This document shows, in pieces, positions 52,873 to 60,995 of a DNA stretch of 64,000 nt (position 1 is the stretch's first letter; the number at the start of each line of letters is the position of its first letter). Where the stretch lies: positions 82,350 to 146,349 of the forward strand of contig CAYFNT010000008.1 of the NCBI GenBank assembly GCA_964344565.1. Reading direction: 5' to 3'. The translations under genes were made by a program, and so were the position numbers. The notes under the pieces are model-generated. The model was not told the origin of the DNA and searched no databases. It saw only the letters and a program-made list of their open reading frames with translations. This stretch comes from JACNKJ01 sp964344565 (GTDB lineage: Bacteria > Krumholzibacteriota > Krumholzibacteriia > JACNKJ01).

Positions 52873-53618
52873 TCACGCTCAAGACCGAGGGGCAGATAGA
52901 CAAGATGGCCGCGGCGGGGACGATTCTCCGCAAGGCCCTGGACGCGGCCGGCGAAGCGATTCGGATCGGAGCGTCCACGAAGGAACTGGACGAGATCATC
53001 AGGGAGACCATCGAGCGCGAGAGCGCCCGGCCCGCCTTCAAGGGCTACATGGGTTTCCCGGCCAACAGCTGCATCTCCGTGAATGACGAGGTGGTGCACG
53101 GCATCCCCGACGGGCGCGTCCTGGAAGAGGGCGACCTGGTGAGCATCGACGTGGGTGTCGAGAAAGACGGCTGGATGGCCGACTCCGCCGTGACCTTCAC
53201 GGTGGGCATGGTGAGCGACGAGGCGGCCCGGCTCATGGACGTCACGCTTCGAAGCCTCGAGAAGGGCATCGAACAGTGCGTCCCCGGGAAGCACCTGAGC
53301 GACATATCGCACGCCATCCAGGTGCACGTTGAGGCCAACGGCTTCTCCGTGGTGAAGGACCTGGTGGGACACGGGATCGGCGCGAAGCTTCACGAGGAGC
53401 CGCAGATCCCCAACTTCGGACCTCCCGGACGGGGGCCCGTGCTCAAGGCCGGCATGGTCTTCGCCATCGAACCGATGGTGAACGCCGGCGGCGAGAAGGT
53501 GAAGACTCTCGAAGACGAGTGGACCGTCGTGACAGCCGACGGAAAACTGTCCGCCCACTTCGAGCACACGGTCGCAGTAACGGAGCAGGGTCCGAGGATC
53601 CTGACGCTCCTGGACTGA
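52869..53618 (+). CDS. map: Methionine aminopeptidase type I
   Basis: 249 aa. Metal-binding Asp, Asp, His, Glu, Glu are in SIDVGVEKDGWMADSAVT, GHGIGAKLHEEP, FAIEPMVNAG and HFEHTVAVTE. GTG at 52869 overlaps the adk stop; frame open upstream is inside adk. Type I without the N-terminal SH3-like extension. Confidence 0.97.
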   Translation: MITLKTEGQIDKMAAAGTILRKALDAAGEAIRIGASTKELDEIIRETIERESARPAFKGYMGFPANSCISVNDEVVHGIPDGRVLEEGDLVSIDVGVEKDGWMADSAVTFTVGMVSDEAARLMDVTLRSLEKGIEQCVPGKHLSDISHAIQVHVEANGFSVVKDLVGHGIGAKLHEEPQIPNFGPPGRGPVLKAGMVFAIEPMVNAGGEKVKTLEDEWTVVTADGKLSAHFEHTVAVTEQGPRILTLLD

Positions 53619-53632
53619 CGGTCGGGAGGAGA

Positions 53633-53851
53633 ATGGCAAAGCAAGGAGCCATATCGGTAGAGGGAACCGTGGTTGAAGCCCTGTCCAACGCCATGTTTCG
53701 CGTTGAGCTGGAGAACAATCACACGGTGCTGGCCCATGTGGCCGGCAAGATGAGGATGCACCTGATTCGCATCCTGCCCGGAGACAAGGTCACGGTGGAA
53801 CTTTCGCCCTACGACCTGACCCGGGGCCGCATCGTCTACCGCTACAAGTAG
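53633..53851 (+). CDS. infA: Translation initiation factor IF-1
   Basis: 72 aa OB-fold, exactly standard length: ISVEGTVVEALSNAMFRVEL, ENNHTVLAHVAGKMRMHLIR, ILPGDKVTVELSPYDLTRGR. GGGAGGAGA precedes the ATG at 53633. Confidence 0.97.
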   Translation: MAKQGAISVEGTVVEALSNAMFRVELENNHTVLAHVAGKMRMHLIRILPGDKVTVELSPYDLTRGRIVYRYK

Positions 53852-53890
53852 AGTGAACCGGTCCGCAAGGACCGCCATTGTGAGGTAATG

Positions 53891-54007
53891 ATGAAAGTCC
53901 GAGCCTCGGTCAAACCGATGTGTGATCACTGCAAGGTGATCCGCCGCAACGGAGTTGTGCGGGTCATCTGCAAAAAGAATCCCCGGCACAAGCAGCGCCA
54001 GGGTTGA
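53891..54007 (+). CDS. rpmJ: 50S ribosomal protein L36 (bL36)
   Basis: 38 aa, MKVRASVKPMCDHCKVIRRN, with Cys, Cys, Cys and His zinc ligands (CDHC, VICKKNPRH), the zinc form. Start is the second of two adjacent ATGs. GAGGTAATG supplies the ribosome site. Confidence 0.95.
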   Translation: MKVRASVKPMCDHCKVIRRNGVVRVICKKNPRHKQRQG

Positions 54008-54029
54008 TGGACCTCTAGGAGGATAGGTT

Positions 54030-54401
54030 TTGGCTCGAATTCAAGGCGTAGACCTTCCGGCCAACAAGCGCATCGTCGTGGCGTTGACCTATATCTTCGG
54101 CGTCGGCCGTACCACCAGCGAGAAAATCCTGGGGTCCACCGGCATCGATGAGAGTATCCGCGTGAAGGACCTCACCGAGGAGCAGAACGCTCTGCTTCGC
54201 GACGAGCTCAACAAGGCGGAATACAAGACGGAAGGTACACTTCGCACCGAAGTGTCCATGAACATCAAGCGTCTCATGGACATCGGCTGCTATCGCGGCC
54301 TCCGCCACCGCAAAGGGCTGCCCTGCAGGGGACAGCGCACCAAGACGAACGCCCGCACGCGGAAGGGTCCCAAGGCCCGTCCCGGCGGAAAGAAAAAGTA
54401 A
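54030..54401 (+). CDS. rpsM: 30S ribosomal protein S13 (uS13)
   Basis: 123 aa. ARIQGVDLPANKRIVVALTY, IKRLMDIGCYRGLRHRKGLP, CRGQRTKTNARTRKGPKAR. TTG start behind CTAGGAGGATAGG. Confidence 0.97.
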   Translation: MARIQGVDLPANKRIVVALTYIFGVGRTTSEKILGSTGIDESIRVKDLTEEQNALLRDELNKAEYKTEGTLRTEVSMNIKRLMDIGCYRGLRHRKGLPCRGQRTKTNARTRKGPKARPGGKKK

Positions 54402-54455
54402 AACCCCGATTTCAGGGTTTAGGGCTTCGGCCTGCATGAAATTCTGAGGAGGAAC

Positions 54456-54845
54456 ATGGCTGGTCCAAGAAGGACGACGAGAAAAAAGTCGAAGAAGATG
54501 GACTCGGTGGGCGTGGTGCACATCAAGTCCAGCTTTAATAACACGATCATCACGGTCACGAACACCCAGGGCGAGGTCTTCGCCTGGGGCAGCGCCGGTA
54601 CCGCGGGCTACAAGGGCAGCCGTAAGAGCACGCCCTTCGCCGCGCAGATCGCCGCCGAGAAGGTCGTTCGTGACGCAATGAACGCGGGCCTGCGCCGTTG
54701 CGAGATCCATCTGAAGGGTCCCGGCCCTGGCCGCGAAGCCGCGATTCGGTCCATCCATGCCACGGGCATCGAAGTGTCCGGCATCAAGGACAAGACCAGC
54801 GTTCCCCACAACGGATGCCGTCCCACCAAGCGGCGCCGCAACTAG
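54456..54845 (+). CDS. rpsK: 30S ribosomal protein S11 (uS11)
   Basis: 129 aa. VGVVHIKSSFNNTIITVTNT, KSTPFAAQIAAEK, HNGCRPTKRRRN. GAGGAGGAAC precedes the ATG; the 54-nt spacer to rpsM has a short CCCTGA/TCAGGG pair. Confidence 0.98.
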   Translation: MAGPRRTTRKKSKKMDSVGVVHIKSSFNNTIITVTNTQGEVFAWGSAGTAGYKGSRKSTPFAAQIAAEKVVRDAMNAGLRRCEIHLKGPGPGREAAIRSIHATGIEVSGIKDKTSVPHNGCRPTKRRRN

Positions 54846-54868
54846 GTTTATCAGGAGGTTTAGGCCAA

Positions 54869-55498
54869 ATGGCCCGATACACCGACGCGAAATGCAAGCT
54901 CTGCCGGCGCGAGGGGGACAAGCTTTTCCTGAAGGGCGAGCGCTGCTTCAGCGATCGCTGCGCCATCGAGAAGCGACCCTATCCTCCCGGACAGCACGGA
55001 CGCGGACGTCGCCGCAAGGCCTCCGAGTTCGGACTCCAGCTCCGTGAGAAGCAGAAGCTCCGCCGCATCTACGGCGTGCTCGAAAAGCCCTTCCGCAACT
55101 ACTTCGCGGAGGCCGCTCGCCGCACGGGCGTGACCGGCACCAATCTGCTCCAGCTCCTCGAGGGGCGCCTGGACAACATGGTCTACCGCATGGGCTTCGC
55201 GCCCAGCCGCAACGCGGCCCGTCAGCTCGTGGCCCATCGCCACTTCGAGGTGAACGGCCGCATCGTCAACGTGCCAAGCTTCCAGGTGAAGCCCGGCGAC
55301 GTGGTGGCCCTGCGGGACAAGAGTCGCAAGAATCCCTTCATCGTCGATTCGCTGAAGAGCGCCACCGGCCGCGGCCGCGTGAGCTACATCAGCACCGACG
55401 ACGCGAAGTTCGAGGGCTCCTACATCAGCGTTCCCGAGCGGGCCGAGATCCCGACCATGGTTCAGGAGCAGCTGATCGTCGAGCTCTACTCGAAGTAA
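54869..55498 (+). CDS. rpsD: 30S ribosomal protein S4 (uS4), zinc-binding type
   Basis: 209 aa. N-terminal zinc knuckle (CKLCRR...CFSDRC) and the S4 domain with GRLDNMVYRMGFAPSRNAAR and HRHFEVNGRIVNVPSF. ATG at 54869 follows CAGGAGG; ORF continuation upstream overlaps rpsK and is not real. Confidence 0.97.
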   Translation: MARYTDAKCKLCRREGDKLFLKGERCFSDRCAIEKRPYPPGQHGRGRRRKASEFGLQLREKQKLRRIYGVLEKPFRNYFAEAARRTGVTGTNLLQLLEGRLDNMVYRMGFAPSRNAARQLVAHRHFEVNGRIVNVPSFQVKPGDVVALRDKSRKNPFIVDSLKSATGRGRVSYISTDDAKFEGSYISVPERAEIPTMVQEQLIVELYSK

Positions 55499-55536
55499 GC
55501 CTGACAGGACTAGACTGAGAGGGAGGAATTCCGCAT

Positions 55537-56556
55537 ATGAAGTGGAAGAACGTTCTGATGCCGAAGACCGTCGAAGTCCAGAAGGAAGACGAGAGCCAGT
55601 ACTTCACTCGCTTCGTCGTCGAGCCTCTGGAGCGCGGTTTCGGTCAGACGCTGGGCACGTCCCTGCGTCGCACCCTGCTCAGCAGCCTGCAGGGAGCTGC
55701 CGTCACGGCCATCAAGTTCGAGGACGCCCTGCACGAGTTCACCAATATCCCGGGTGTGCTCGAGGACGTCACGGACGTCGTGCTGAATCTCAAGGCTCTG
55801 GTGGTCCGCCTGCACGCCGACAACTGGCACAAGCTCTACCTCGAGGCCAAGGGCCCGGGGCCGGTGACGGCCGCGGACATCACCCAGGACCCCGCGGTTG
55901 AGATCGTCAACAAGGACCAGGTGCTCTGCCACCTCAACGAGGGCGCGACCATAAAGGCCGAGATCCTCATCGGCGACGGCCGCGGTTTCGTGCTGGCCGA
56001 AAACCACGAGCTGCCGGACAGCAGCATCGGCGTGGTGCCGGTGGACAGCATCTTCTGCCCGGTGACCAAGGTGAACTTCCGCGTGGAGGACACCCGGGTC
56101 GGCCAGCGCACGGACTACGATCGCCTGATCCTCGAGATCCAGACCAACGGCGCCATCACGCCGGAAGAGGCCCTTGGCTTCGCGTCGAAGATCGTGAAGG
56201 ATCACCTCTACCTCTTCATCAACTTCGACGAGGAGCCCCTCGACGAGGCCGACGAGGAAGTGGACGAGGAGATCGAGCGCCTGCGCGACACCCTGGACCG
56301 CAGCGTGGATGAGCTGGAGCTCAGCGTGCGCAGCGCCAACTGCCTGAAGGCCGCGAACATCCGCAGCATCGGCGAGCTGGTGATCAAGAGCGAGAACGAG
56401 ATGCTCCAGTACCGGAACTTCGGTCGCAAGAGCCTCAAGGAAATCACCGAGATCCTCGAAGGGATGGGCCTGCACTGGGGCATGGACCTCAGCGCCGTCC
56501 TTTCTGGCTCGGAAGAGACTGAGAAACCCATGGAGATCGAGGGCGTCACCAGCTAG
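55537..56556 (+). CDS. rpoA: DNA-directed RNA polymerase subunit alpha
   Basis: 339 aa. Dimerisation domain: RGFGQTLGTSLRRTLLSSLQ, EFTNIPGVLEDVTDVVLNLK. The linker (about 232-250) is acidic. The C-terminal DNA/activator-binding domain has SVRSANCLKAANIRSIGELV and NFGRKSLKEI. GGGAGGAATTCC before the ATG. Confidence 0.98.
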   Translation: MKWKNVLMPKTVEVQKEDESQYFTRFVVEPLERGFGQTLGTSLRRTLLSSLQGAAVTAIKFEDALHEFTNIPGVLEDVTDVVLNLKALVVRLHADNWHKLYLEAKGPGPVTAADITQDPAVEIVNKDQVLCHLNEGATIKAEILIGDGRGFVLAENHELPDSSIGVVPVDSIFCPVTKVNFRVEDTRVGQRTDYDRLILEIQTNGAITPEEALGFASKIVKDHLYLFINFDEEPLDEADEEVDEEIERLRDTLDRSVDELELSVRSANCLKAANIRSIGELVIKSENEMLQYRNFGRKSLKEITEILEGMGLHWGMDLSAVLSGSEETEKPMEIEGVTS

Positions 56557-56582
56557 ACGCCGACGACGAAGAGAGTGGAATC

Positions 56583-57104
56583 ATGCGACATCGAGTAAGC
56601 GGAAATCGTTTGAATCGCGGCAAGGCTGCCCGACGCGCCATGCTCCGGAACATGGTGACGAGCCTGCTCGCGGGCGAGCGCATCACCACCACGGAGACCC
56701 GCGCCAAGGAAGCCCGTCGCTTCACCGACCGGATGATCACCTTCGCCAAGAAGGGCGATCTGAATTCGCGCCGGCAGGCCGCGCGCTTCATCAACGATCC
56801 GAAGGTGCTGCAGAAGCTCTTCGCCGAGATCGGTCCCCGCTATGCCGAGCGCAACGGCGGCTACACGCGGATCATGAAGCTGGGCACCCGCCGCAAGGGC
56901 GACGACGCGCCTCAGGCCATTCTCGAGCTGGTGGAGGCGGACTTCACGCCCAAGCCCGGCCGCGAGAAGAAGCCCCTGGAGGCCCGCATCGGCGGCGCCC
57001 CCAAGATGGCCGCCACGGAGCCGGAAGCCGAAGCGGAAGCGCCTGAGGCCGAAGCCGAAGCGGAAGCCCCCGAGGCCGCCGAGGAAGAGGAAAAGACCGA
57101 ATAA
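56583..57104 (+). CDS. rplQ: 50S ribosomal protein L17 (bL17) with acidic C-terminal tail, 173 aa
   Basis: Residues 1-120 are typical: MRHRVSGNRLNRGKAARRAM, MVTSLLAGERITTTETRAKE, RNGGYTRIMKLGTRRKGDDA. The last 30 residues are an AEAEAPEAEA-type acidic tail, lengthening the protein from about 125. Last gene of the alpha operon. AGTGGAATC before the ATG. Confidence 0.96.
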   Translation: MRHRVSGNRLNRGKAARRAMLRNMVTSLLAGERITTTETRAKEARRFTDRMITFAKKGDLNSRRQAARFINDPKVLQKLFAEIGPRYAERNGGYTRIMKLGTRRKGDDAPQAILELVEADFTPKPGREKKPLEARIGGAPKMAATEPEAEAEAPEAEAEAEAPEAAEEEEKTE

Positions 57105-57125
57105 ACGGACCCCCTTAGCCGTTTG

Positions 57126-57151
57126 AAACCGCCCTCCGGGGCGGTTTTTTT
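57126..57151 (+). terminator. Terminator of the ribosomal superoperon
   Basis: AAACCGCCC (57126-57134) and GGGCGGTTT (57139-57147) make a 9-bp stem, 4-nt loop, with a run of seven T starting at 57145. Confidence 0.93.
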
Positions 57152-57203
57152 GTGTCATCTCGGGCGGATTTTCATAGATTGTGGTAGTGACGTTCACCCG
57201 GCG

Positions 57204-58475
57204 ATGGGAGCTCCCTTGATCGACTTCCTGCTCGAAGTGCCCCGTGAGTTCTGGTTTCTCATGGAAGAGATGGCCATCTATCTCATCCTGGGCTTCGCCG
57301 TGGCCGGGGTGCTCTCGGCCTTCATTTCGCCCCAGATCATCGAGCGGCACCTGGGCGGCCGCGGCCAGGGTCCCATCTGGAAAGCCACCCTCTTCGGCAT
57401 TCCCCTGCCCCTCTGTTCCTGCGGGGTCATCCCCGTGGCGGCATCCCTGCGCCAGCACGGCGCCAGCCGGGGTTCGACGACAAGCTTCCTGCTCTCGACG
57501 CCCCAGACCGGTGTGGACAGCATCCTCGTGACCTACGGCCTGCTCGGACCCGTCTTCGCCGTCTTCCGGCCCCTGGCGGCCCTGGTCACCGGCGTGCTGG
57601 GAGGCACGGCGGTCTCGGCCCTGGAGACCGATCCCAACGGCGAGACCGTCCAGGCCGAGGCCGCATGCGACGATGGTTGCGGTGAGATGCCCACGGAGGG
57701 CAACCGATTCAAGAACGCCCTGGTCTACGGTTTCATCACCCTGCCTCGCGACATCGCCAAGGCCCTCATCGTGGGCATGTTGGTGGCGGCGGTGATCAGT
57801 GCCGCGATCCCGGCCAACTACTTCGCCGACTCCCTGGGCTCGGGTTTCCTGGGGCTCATCGTCATGATGCTGGTGGGCATTCCCATCTACGTCTGCGCCA
57901 CGGGCTCGGTACCCCTGGCTCTGGCCATGATCCACATGGGCATCTCGCCCGGCGCGGCCCTGGTCTTCCTGATCACCGGACCGGCCACCAACACGGCCAC
58001 CCTGGCCACGGTCTGGAAAATCCTCGGCAAGCGCTCGGCCATCCTCTACCTGCTGGTGGTGGCGGTCTTCGCCCTGCTTTCTGGCATCCTGCTGGACTTC
58101 CTTTTCACCCAGGAATGGGTGCAGACCGAATGGATGCCCGCCATGGGACATCACCACGAGACCGTCCCCGGCTGGTTCAAGACCGCCGGCGCCTGGGCCC
58201 TGGTCTTCATGATGATCCTGGCCCTGCTCTGGCCGCGACTCACGAAATCCCAGAAGAAGGAGACCGCCATGGAAAACGCCGTTACCCTCAAGGTCGACGG
58301 AATGACCTGCGAGCACTGCGCCGGCAGCGTGCGACGTGCGGTGAGCGAGAGCCAGGGCGTGAGCGAAGTCGAGATCGACCTGCAGGGCGGCGAGGCCCGT
58401 TTCAAGGGCGAGGGATACGATCTGGCCCAGATCCGGGGCGCCATCGAGGCCCTGGGATTTTCCGTGGGCGACTAG
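57204..58475 (+). CDS. Cu/Zn-type efflux permease (SO_0444/DUF318 family) with C-terminal HMA domain, 423 aa
   Basis: About ten membrane segments in two halves. The first half holds FGIPLPLCSCGVIPVAASLR, the conserved CSCG. The second half contains GIPIYVCATGSVPLALAM and ITGPATNTATLATVW. A His/Cys-bearing loop (EAACDDGCGEM) follows the first half. The C-terminal 65 residues (VDGMTCEHCAGSVRRAV) form a heavy-metal-associated domain. ATG 57204 chosen; TTG 57216 has a better ribosome site (GGGAG). Predicted metal or metalloid export. Metal not proven. Confidence 0.85.
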   Translation: MGAPLIDFLLEVPREFWFLMEEMAIYLILGFAVAGVLSAFISPQIIERHLGGRGQGPIWKATLFGIPLPLCSCGVIPVAASLRQHGASRGSTTSFLLSTPQTGVDSILVTYGLLGPVFAVFRPLAALVTGVLGGTAVSALETDPNGETVQAEAACDDGCGEMPTEGNRFKNALVYGFITLPRDIAKALIVGMLVAAVISAAIPANYFADSLGSGFLGLIVMMLVGIPIYVCATGSVPLALAMIHMGISPGAALVFLITGPATNTATLATVWKILGKRSAILYLLVVAVFALLSGILLDFLFTQEWVQTEWMPAMGHHHETVPGWFKTAGAWALVFMMILALLWPRLTKSQKKETAMENAVTLKVDGMTCEHCAGSVRRAVSESQGVSEVEIDLQGGEARFKGEGYDLAQIRGAIEALGFSVGD

Positions 58476-58533
58476 ACATTCCGAGGAACAGTCACTAGAT
58501 TCGTGGACGAAAACCGACCGTGAGGAGGGTCCG

Positions 58534-59055
58534 ATGCTGAGTCCCAAGCTCGAAGAAGCACTGAACAAGCAACTCAACGCGGAAATGTACTCGTCCTATC
58601 TTTATCTGGCCATGTCGGCCTATCTCCATGCCTCCGACATGGACGGCCTGGCCCACTGGATGTACGTGCAGTCCCAGGAAGAGATGGCCCACACCATGAA
58701 GTTCTTCAACTTCATCAACGATCGCGACGGCCGCGTGGTGCTCGACGAACTGCCCGCCCCGCCCAGCGAATGGAACGGCGTCTTGGACGTCTTCGAAGCC
58801 ACCCTAACTCACGAACAGGAAGTCACGGCCCTCATCAACGATCTCGCTGATGTGGCCGATGCGGAGAACGATCGCGCGGCGCGCGTCTTCCTGCAGTGGT
58901 TCGTTTCGGAGCAGGTGGAGGAGGAGGCCACGGTCAAGAGCATCATCCAGAAGCTCAAGATGGTGGGAGACTCCGGAAGCGGCCTCTACATGATCGACAA
59001 GGAGCTGGGCGCGCGTGCGGCCATCGACATCAACGCCGTCATGGCGGAGGAATAG
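58534..59055 (+). CDS. ftnA: Bacterial ferritin (non-heme)
   Basis: 173 aa four-helix iron-storage protein. Ferroxidase residues are visible: Glu17 (LNAEMYSSYLYL), Glu50 and His53 (QEEMAHTMKFF), and a Glu near 94 (THEQEV). No heme-binding Met, so FtnA-like. GAGGAGGG precedes the ATG. Separate from the permease by 58 nt, but both concern metals. Confidence 0.94.
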   Translation: MLSPKLEEALNKQLNAEMYSSYLYLAMSAYLHASDMDGLAHWMYVQSQEEMAHTMKFFNFINDRDGRVVLDELPAPPSEWNGVLDVFEATLTHEQEVTALINDLADVADAENDRAARVFLQWFVSEQVEEEATVKSIIQKLKMVGDSGSGLYMIDKELGARAAIDINAVMAEE

Positions 59056-59082
59056 CGCTAACCCACTGGATATCAATCATTT

Positions 59083-59116
59083 GGGCTGGAGGCTTTGGGC
59101 TCCTGCCCTTTTTTTT
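59083..59116 (+). terminator. Terminator after ferritin
   Basis: GGGCTGGAG (59083-59091) against CTCCTGCCC (59100-59108) forms a stem with one T-T mismatch, then T8. Confidence 0.85.
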
Positions 59117-59138
59117 GTGCCGCTATTAGCATTTATAC

Positions 59139-59167
59139 TTTACATCTGGCCGGCTCATTGCTAAGTA
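59139..59167 (+). promoter_or_regulatory. Promoter of the DUF4143 ATPase, apparently leaderless
   Basis: TTTACA (59139-59144), 17-nt spacer, TAAGTA (59162-59167). Transcription would start at about 59174, the ATG itself. No ribosome-binding site is present. Confidence 0.55.
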
Positions 59168-59173
59168 CAGTGT

Positions 59174-60301
59174 ATGAAGAGACGCAGTCAATGGGTCGAG
59201 CGGATCCATGCCCTTTGGAAGAAACGAAGCATTGTCTGGCTCTCGGGCGCTCGCCGGGTGGGAAAGACCATAATGTGCAAGCAAATCCCCGAGGCGGCCT
59301 ACTTCAATTGTGATCTTCCCTCGACGCAGAGACGTTTGGAAGATCCCGAGTTTTTCCTTTCGAGCCAGCGCGAGGACAGGCCCGTGATCCTCGATGAAGT
59401 TCATCGGATCGCGGATCCGAGCTCTCTTCTGAAAATCGCGGCGGATGAGTTTCCGTATTTGAAGGTCCTCGCCACAGGTTCGTCGACCTTGCAGGCCACG
59501 AGCAAGTTCCGCGACAGCCTCAGCGGTCGCAAACATACCGTTCAATTGACTCCGGTGTTATGGCGGGAGTGCCAGGGTGAGTTTCAGCGGCCAGATTTCG
59601 ACAAGCGGCTTGTTCACGGCGGTTTCCCTGAAATGCTGCTCGGAGAGGCTCCAGATCCCATCTTTTTCGAGGAATGGATGGACAGCTTCTTTGCGAGAGA
59701 CATCCAGGAGCTGTTCAGTGTGCGCAACCGAACTGGGTTCCTTAAGCTCCTGCGCCTGGTCTGCCACCGCAGCGGGGGACAGCTCGAGATCAGTGATCTC
59801 GCTAAGGAAAGTGGCTTGAGTCGTCAAACTGTGATGGCCCATCTGGAGGCGATGGAGATTGCACACGCGCTGACCCGCGTCGCGCCATTCCATGGTGGCG
59901 GACATCGCGAGATCATCCGCCAACCCAGGATCTATGCCTTCGATACGGGATTGGTCGCTCATGTCCGGGGATGGGAGGCTGTGCGGGACGGGGACAAGGG
60001 GCAGCTCTGGGAACACCTGGTGTTGGACGAATTGCGTGCGTCGCGTCCAGGTCAAACTATCCACTATTGGAGGGACAAGAGCCAGCGTGAGATCGACTTC
60101 GTGGTCAAGGCCAAGGGGAAGGCCGTAGACGCGATCGAGGTGAAGGTCAATCCCGATGCATTCGATGCGAAAGCGCTCGCCGTTTTCCGGGAGGCATACC
60201 CCTTGGGCGAGAACCTACTGGTCTGCCCCAATGTGAGGGAACCCTATGACCTTCGCAAATCAGGTATGGCGATTCGCGTCCTGAACAGCAAGCACCTTTG
60301 A
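59174..60301 (+). CDS. AAA ATPase with DUF4143 C-terminal domain, 375 aa
   Basis: Walker A is GARRVGKT (about residues 26-33), Walker B is RPVILDEVHRIADP, and sensor 1 is LATGSSTLQ. The C-terminal part has a winged-helix-like section (ISDLAKESGLSRQTVMAHL) and a nuclease-fold-like EIDFVVKAKGKAVDAIEVK with D...ExK. Family widespread, function unclear. AT-richer than the ribosomal region. Converges with the response regulator gene 8 nt away. Confidence 0.88.
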   Translation: MKRRSQWVERIHALWKKRSIVWLSGARRVGKTIMCKQIPEAAYFNCDLPSTQRRLEDPEFFLSSQREDRPVILDEVHRIADPSSLLKIAADEFPYLKVLATGSSTLQATSKFRDSLSGRKHTVQLTPVLWRECQGEFQRPDFDKRLVHGGFPEMLLGEAPDPIFFEEWMDSFFARDIQELFSVRNRTGFLKLLRLVCHRSGGQLEISDLAKESGLSRQTVMAHLEAMEIAHALTRVAPFHGGGHREIIRQPRIYAFDTGLVAHVRGWEAVRDGDKGQLWEHLVLDELRASRPGQTIHYWRDKSQREIDFVVKAKGKAVDAIEVKVNPDAFDAKALAVFREAYPLGENLLVCPNVREPYDLRKSGMAIRVLNSKHL

Positions 60302-60308
60302 GACATTC

Positions 60309-60995
60309 TCAACCTTCATAGCGATAGCCGACTCCACGAACCGTCTTGATCAGAGTCGGGTTTTTCGGATCCGACTCAATTCGCTTTCTCAGCTGGGAAA
60401 TGTGTTGATCGAGGGTTCGACTGTTGGGGATGTGGTCCAGCCCCCAAATCTCCCGGAACAATGTGTCTCGATCGACAACCCGACCCTTCCGATCGTGAAG
60501 AATCCGAAGGATTTCGATGTCGCGGAGACTGAGTTCAATGACCTCTCCGTCGCGGTAGGCCTTCAGCTTCTCAGGAAGGATTTCGAGAGAGCCCATCCGG
60601 AAGGCCTTGCTGTCTTCTGAATCAATCCGTTTTAGATTGTAGCGTCGACGCACGGCGCGGACCCGGGCCAGGACTTCGCGCAGACCGAAGGGCTTAACGA
60701 TATAGTCGTCCGCGCCAAGTTCCAAGCCCAGGACCTTGTCGATTTCCTCCGATTTCGCGCTGATGAAAATAACGGGTGCGGTTGATCCTCGTCCTCGGAT
60801 TTCCCTACAGACATCATATCCATTCAGCTCGGGCATCATGATGTCCAGACAGATCAAGTCCGGACTGGCCGTCTCGAAGAGACGCAGGGCCTCAGATCCA
60901 TTTGATGCGAGCAGGATTTCGTAGCCTTCTGCCTGAAAGATGTCCGAGAGAGCGTTTCGAATATTGAGGTCGTCCTCAGCGATGAGTATTCTCAT
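60309..60995 (-). CDS. OmpR-family response regulator, 228 aa
   Basis: Receiver domain with acidic pocket (AEDD), phospho-acceptor Asp51 in LICLDIMMPE and Lys81 in ISAKSEE. C-terminal winged helix with IELSLRDIEILRILHDRKGR and TLDQHISQLRKRIESDPKNP, ending in VRGVGYRYEG. ATG overlaps the kinase stop by 4 nt, so it is the partner of that kinase. Target genes unknown; the upstream VWA gene is a candidate. Confidence 0.94.
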   Translation of the reverse strand: MRILIAEDDLNIRNALSDIFQAEGYEILLASNGSEALRLFETASPDLICLDIMMPELNGYDVCREIRGRGSTAPVIFISAKSEEIDKVLGLELGADDYIVKPFGLREVLARVRAVRRRYNLKRIDSEDSKAFRMGSLEILPEKLKAYRDGEVIELSLRDIEILRILHDRKGRVVDRDTLFREIWGLDHIPNSRTLDQHISQLRKRIESDPKNPTLIKTVRGVGYRYEG

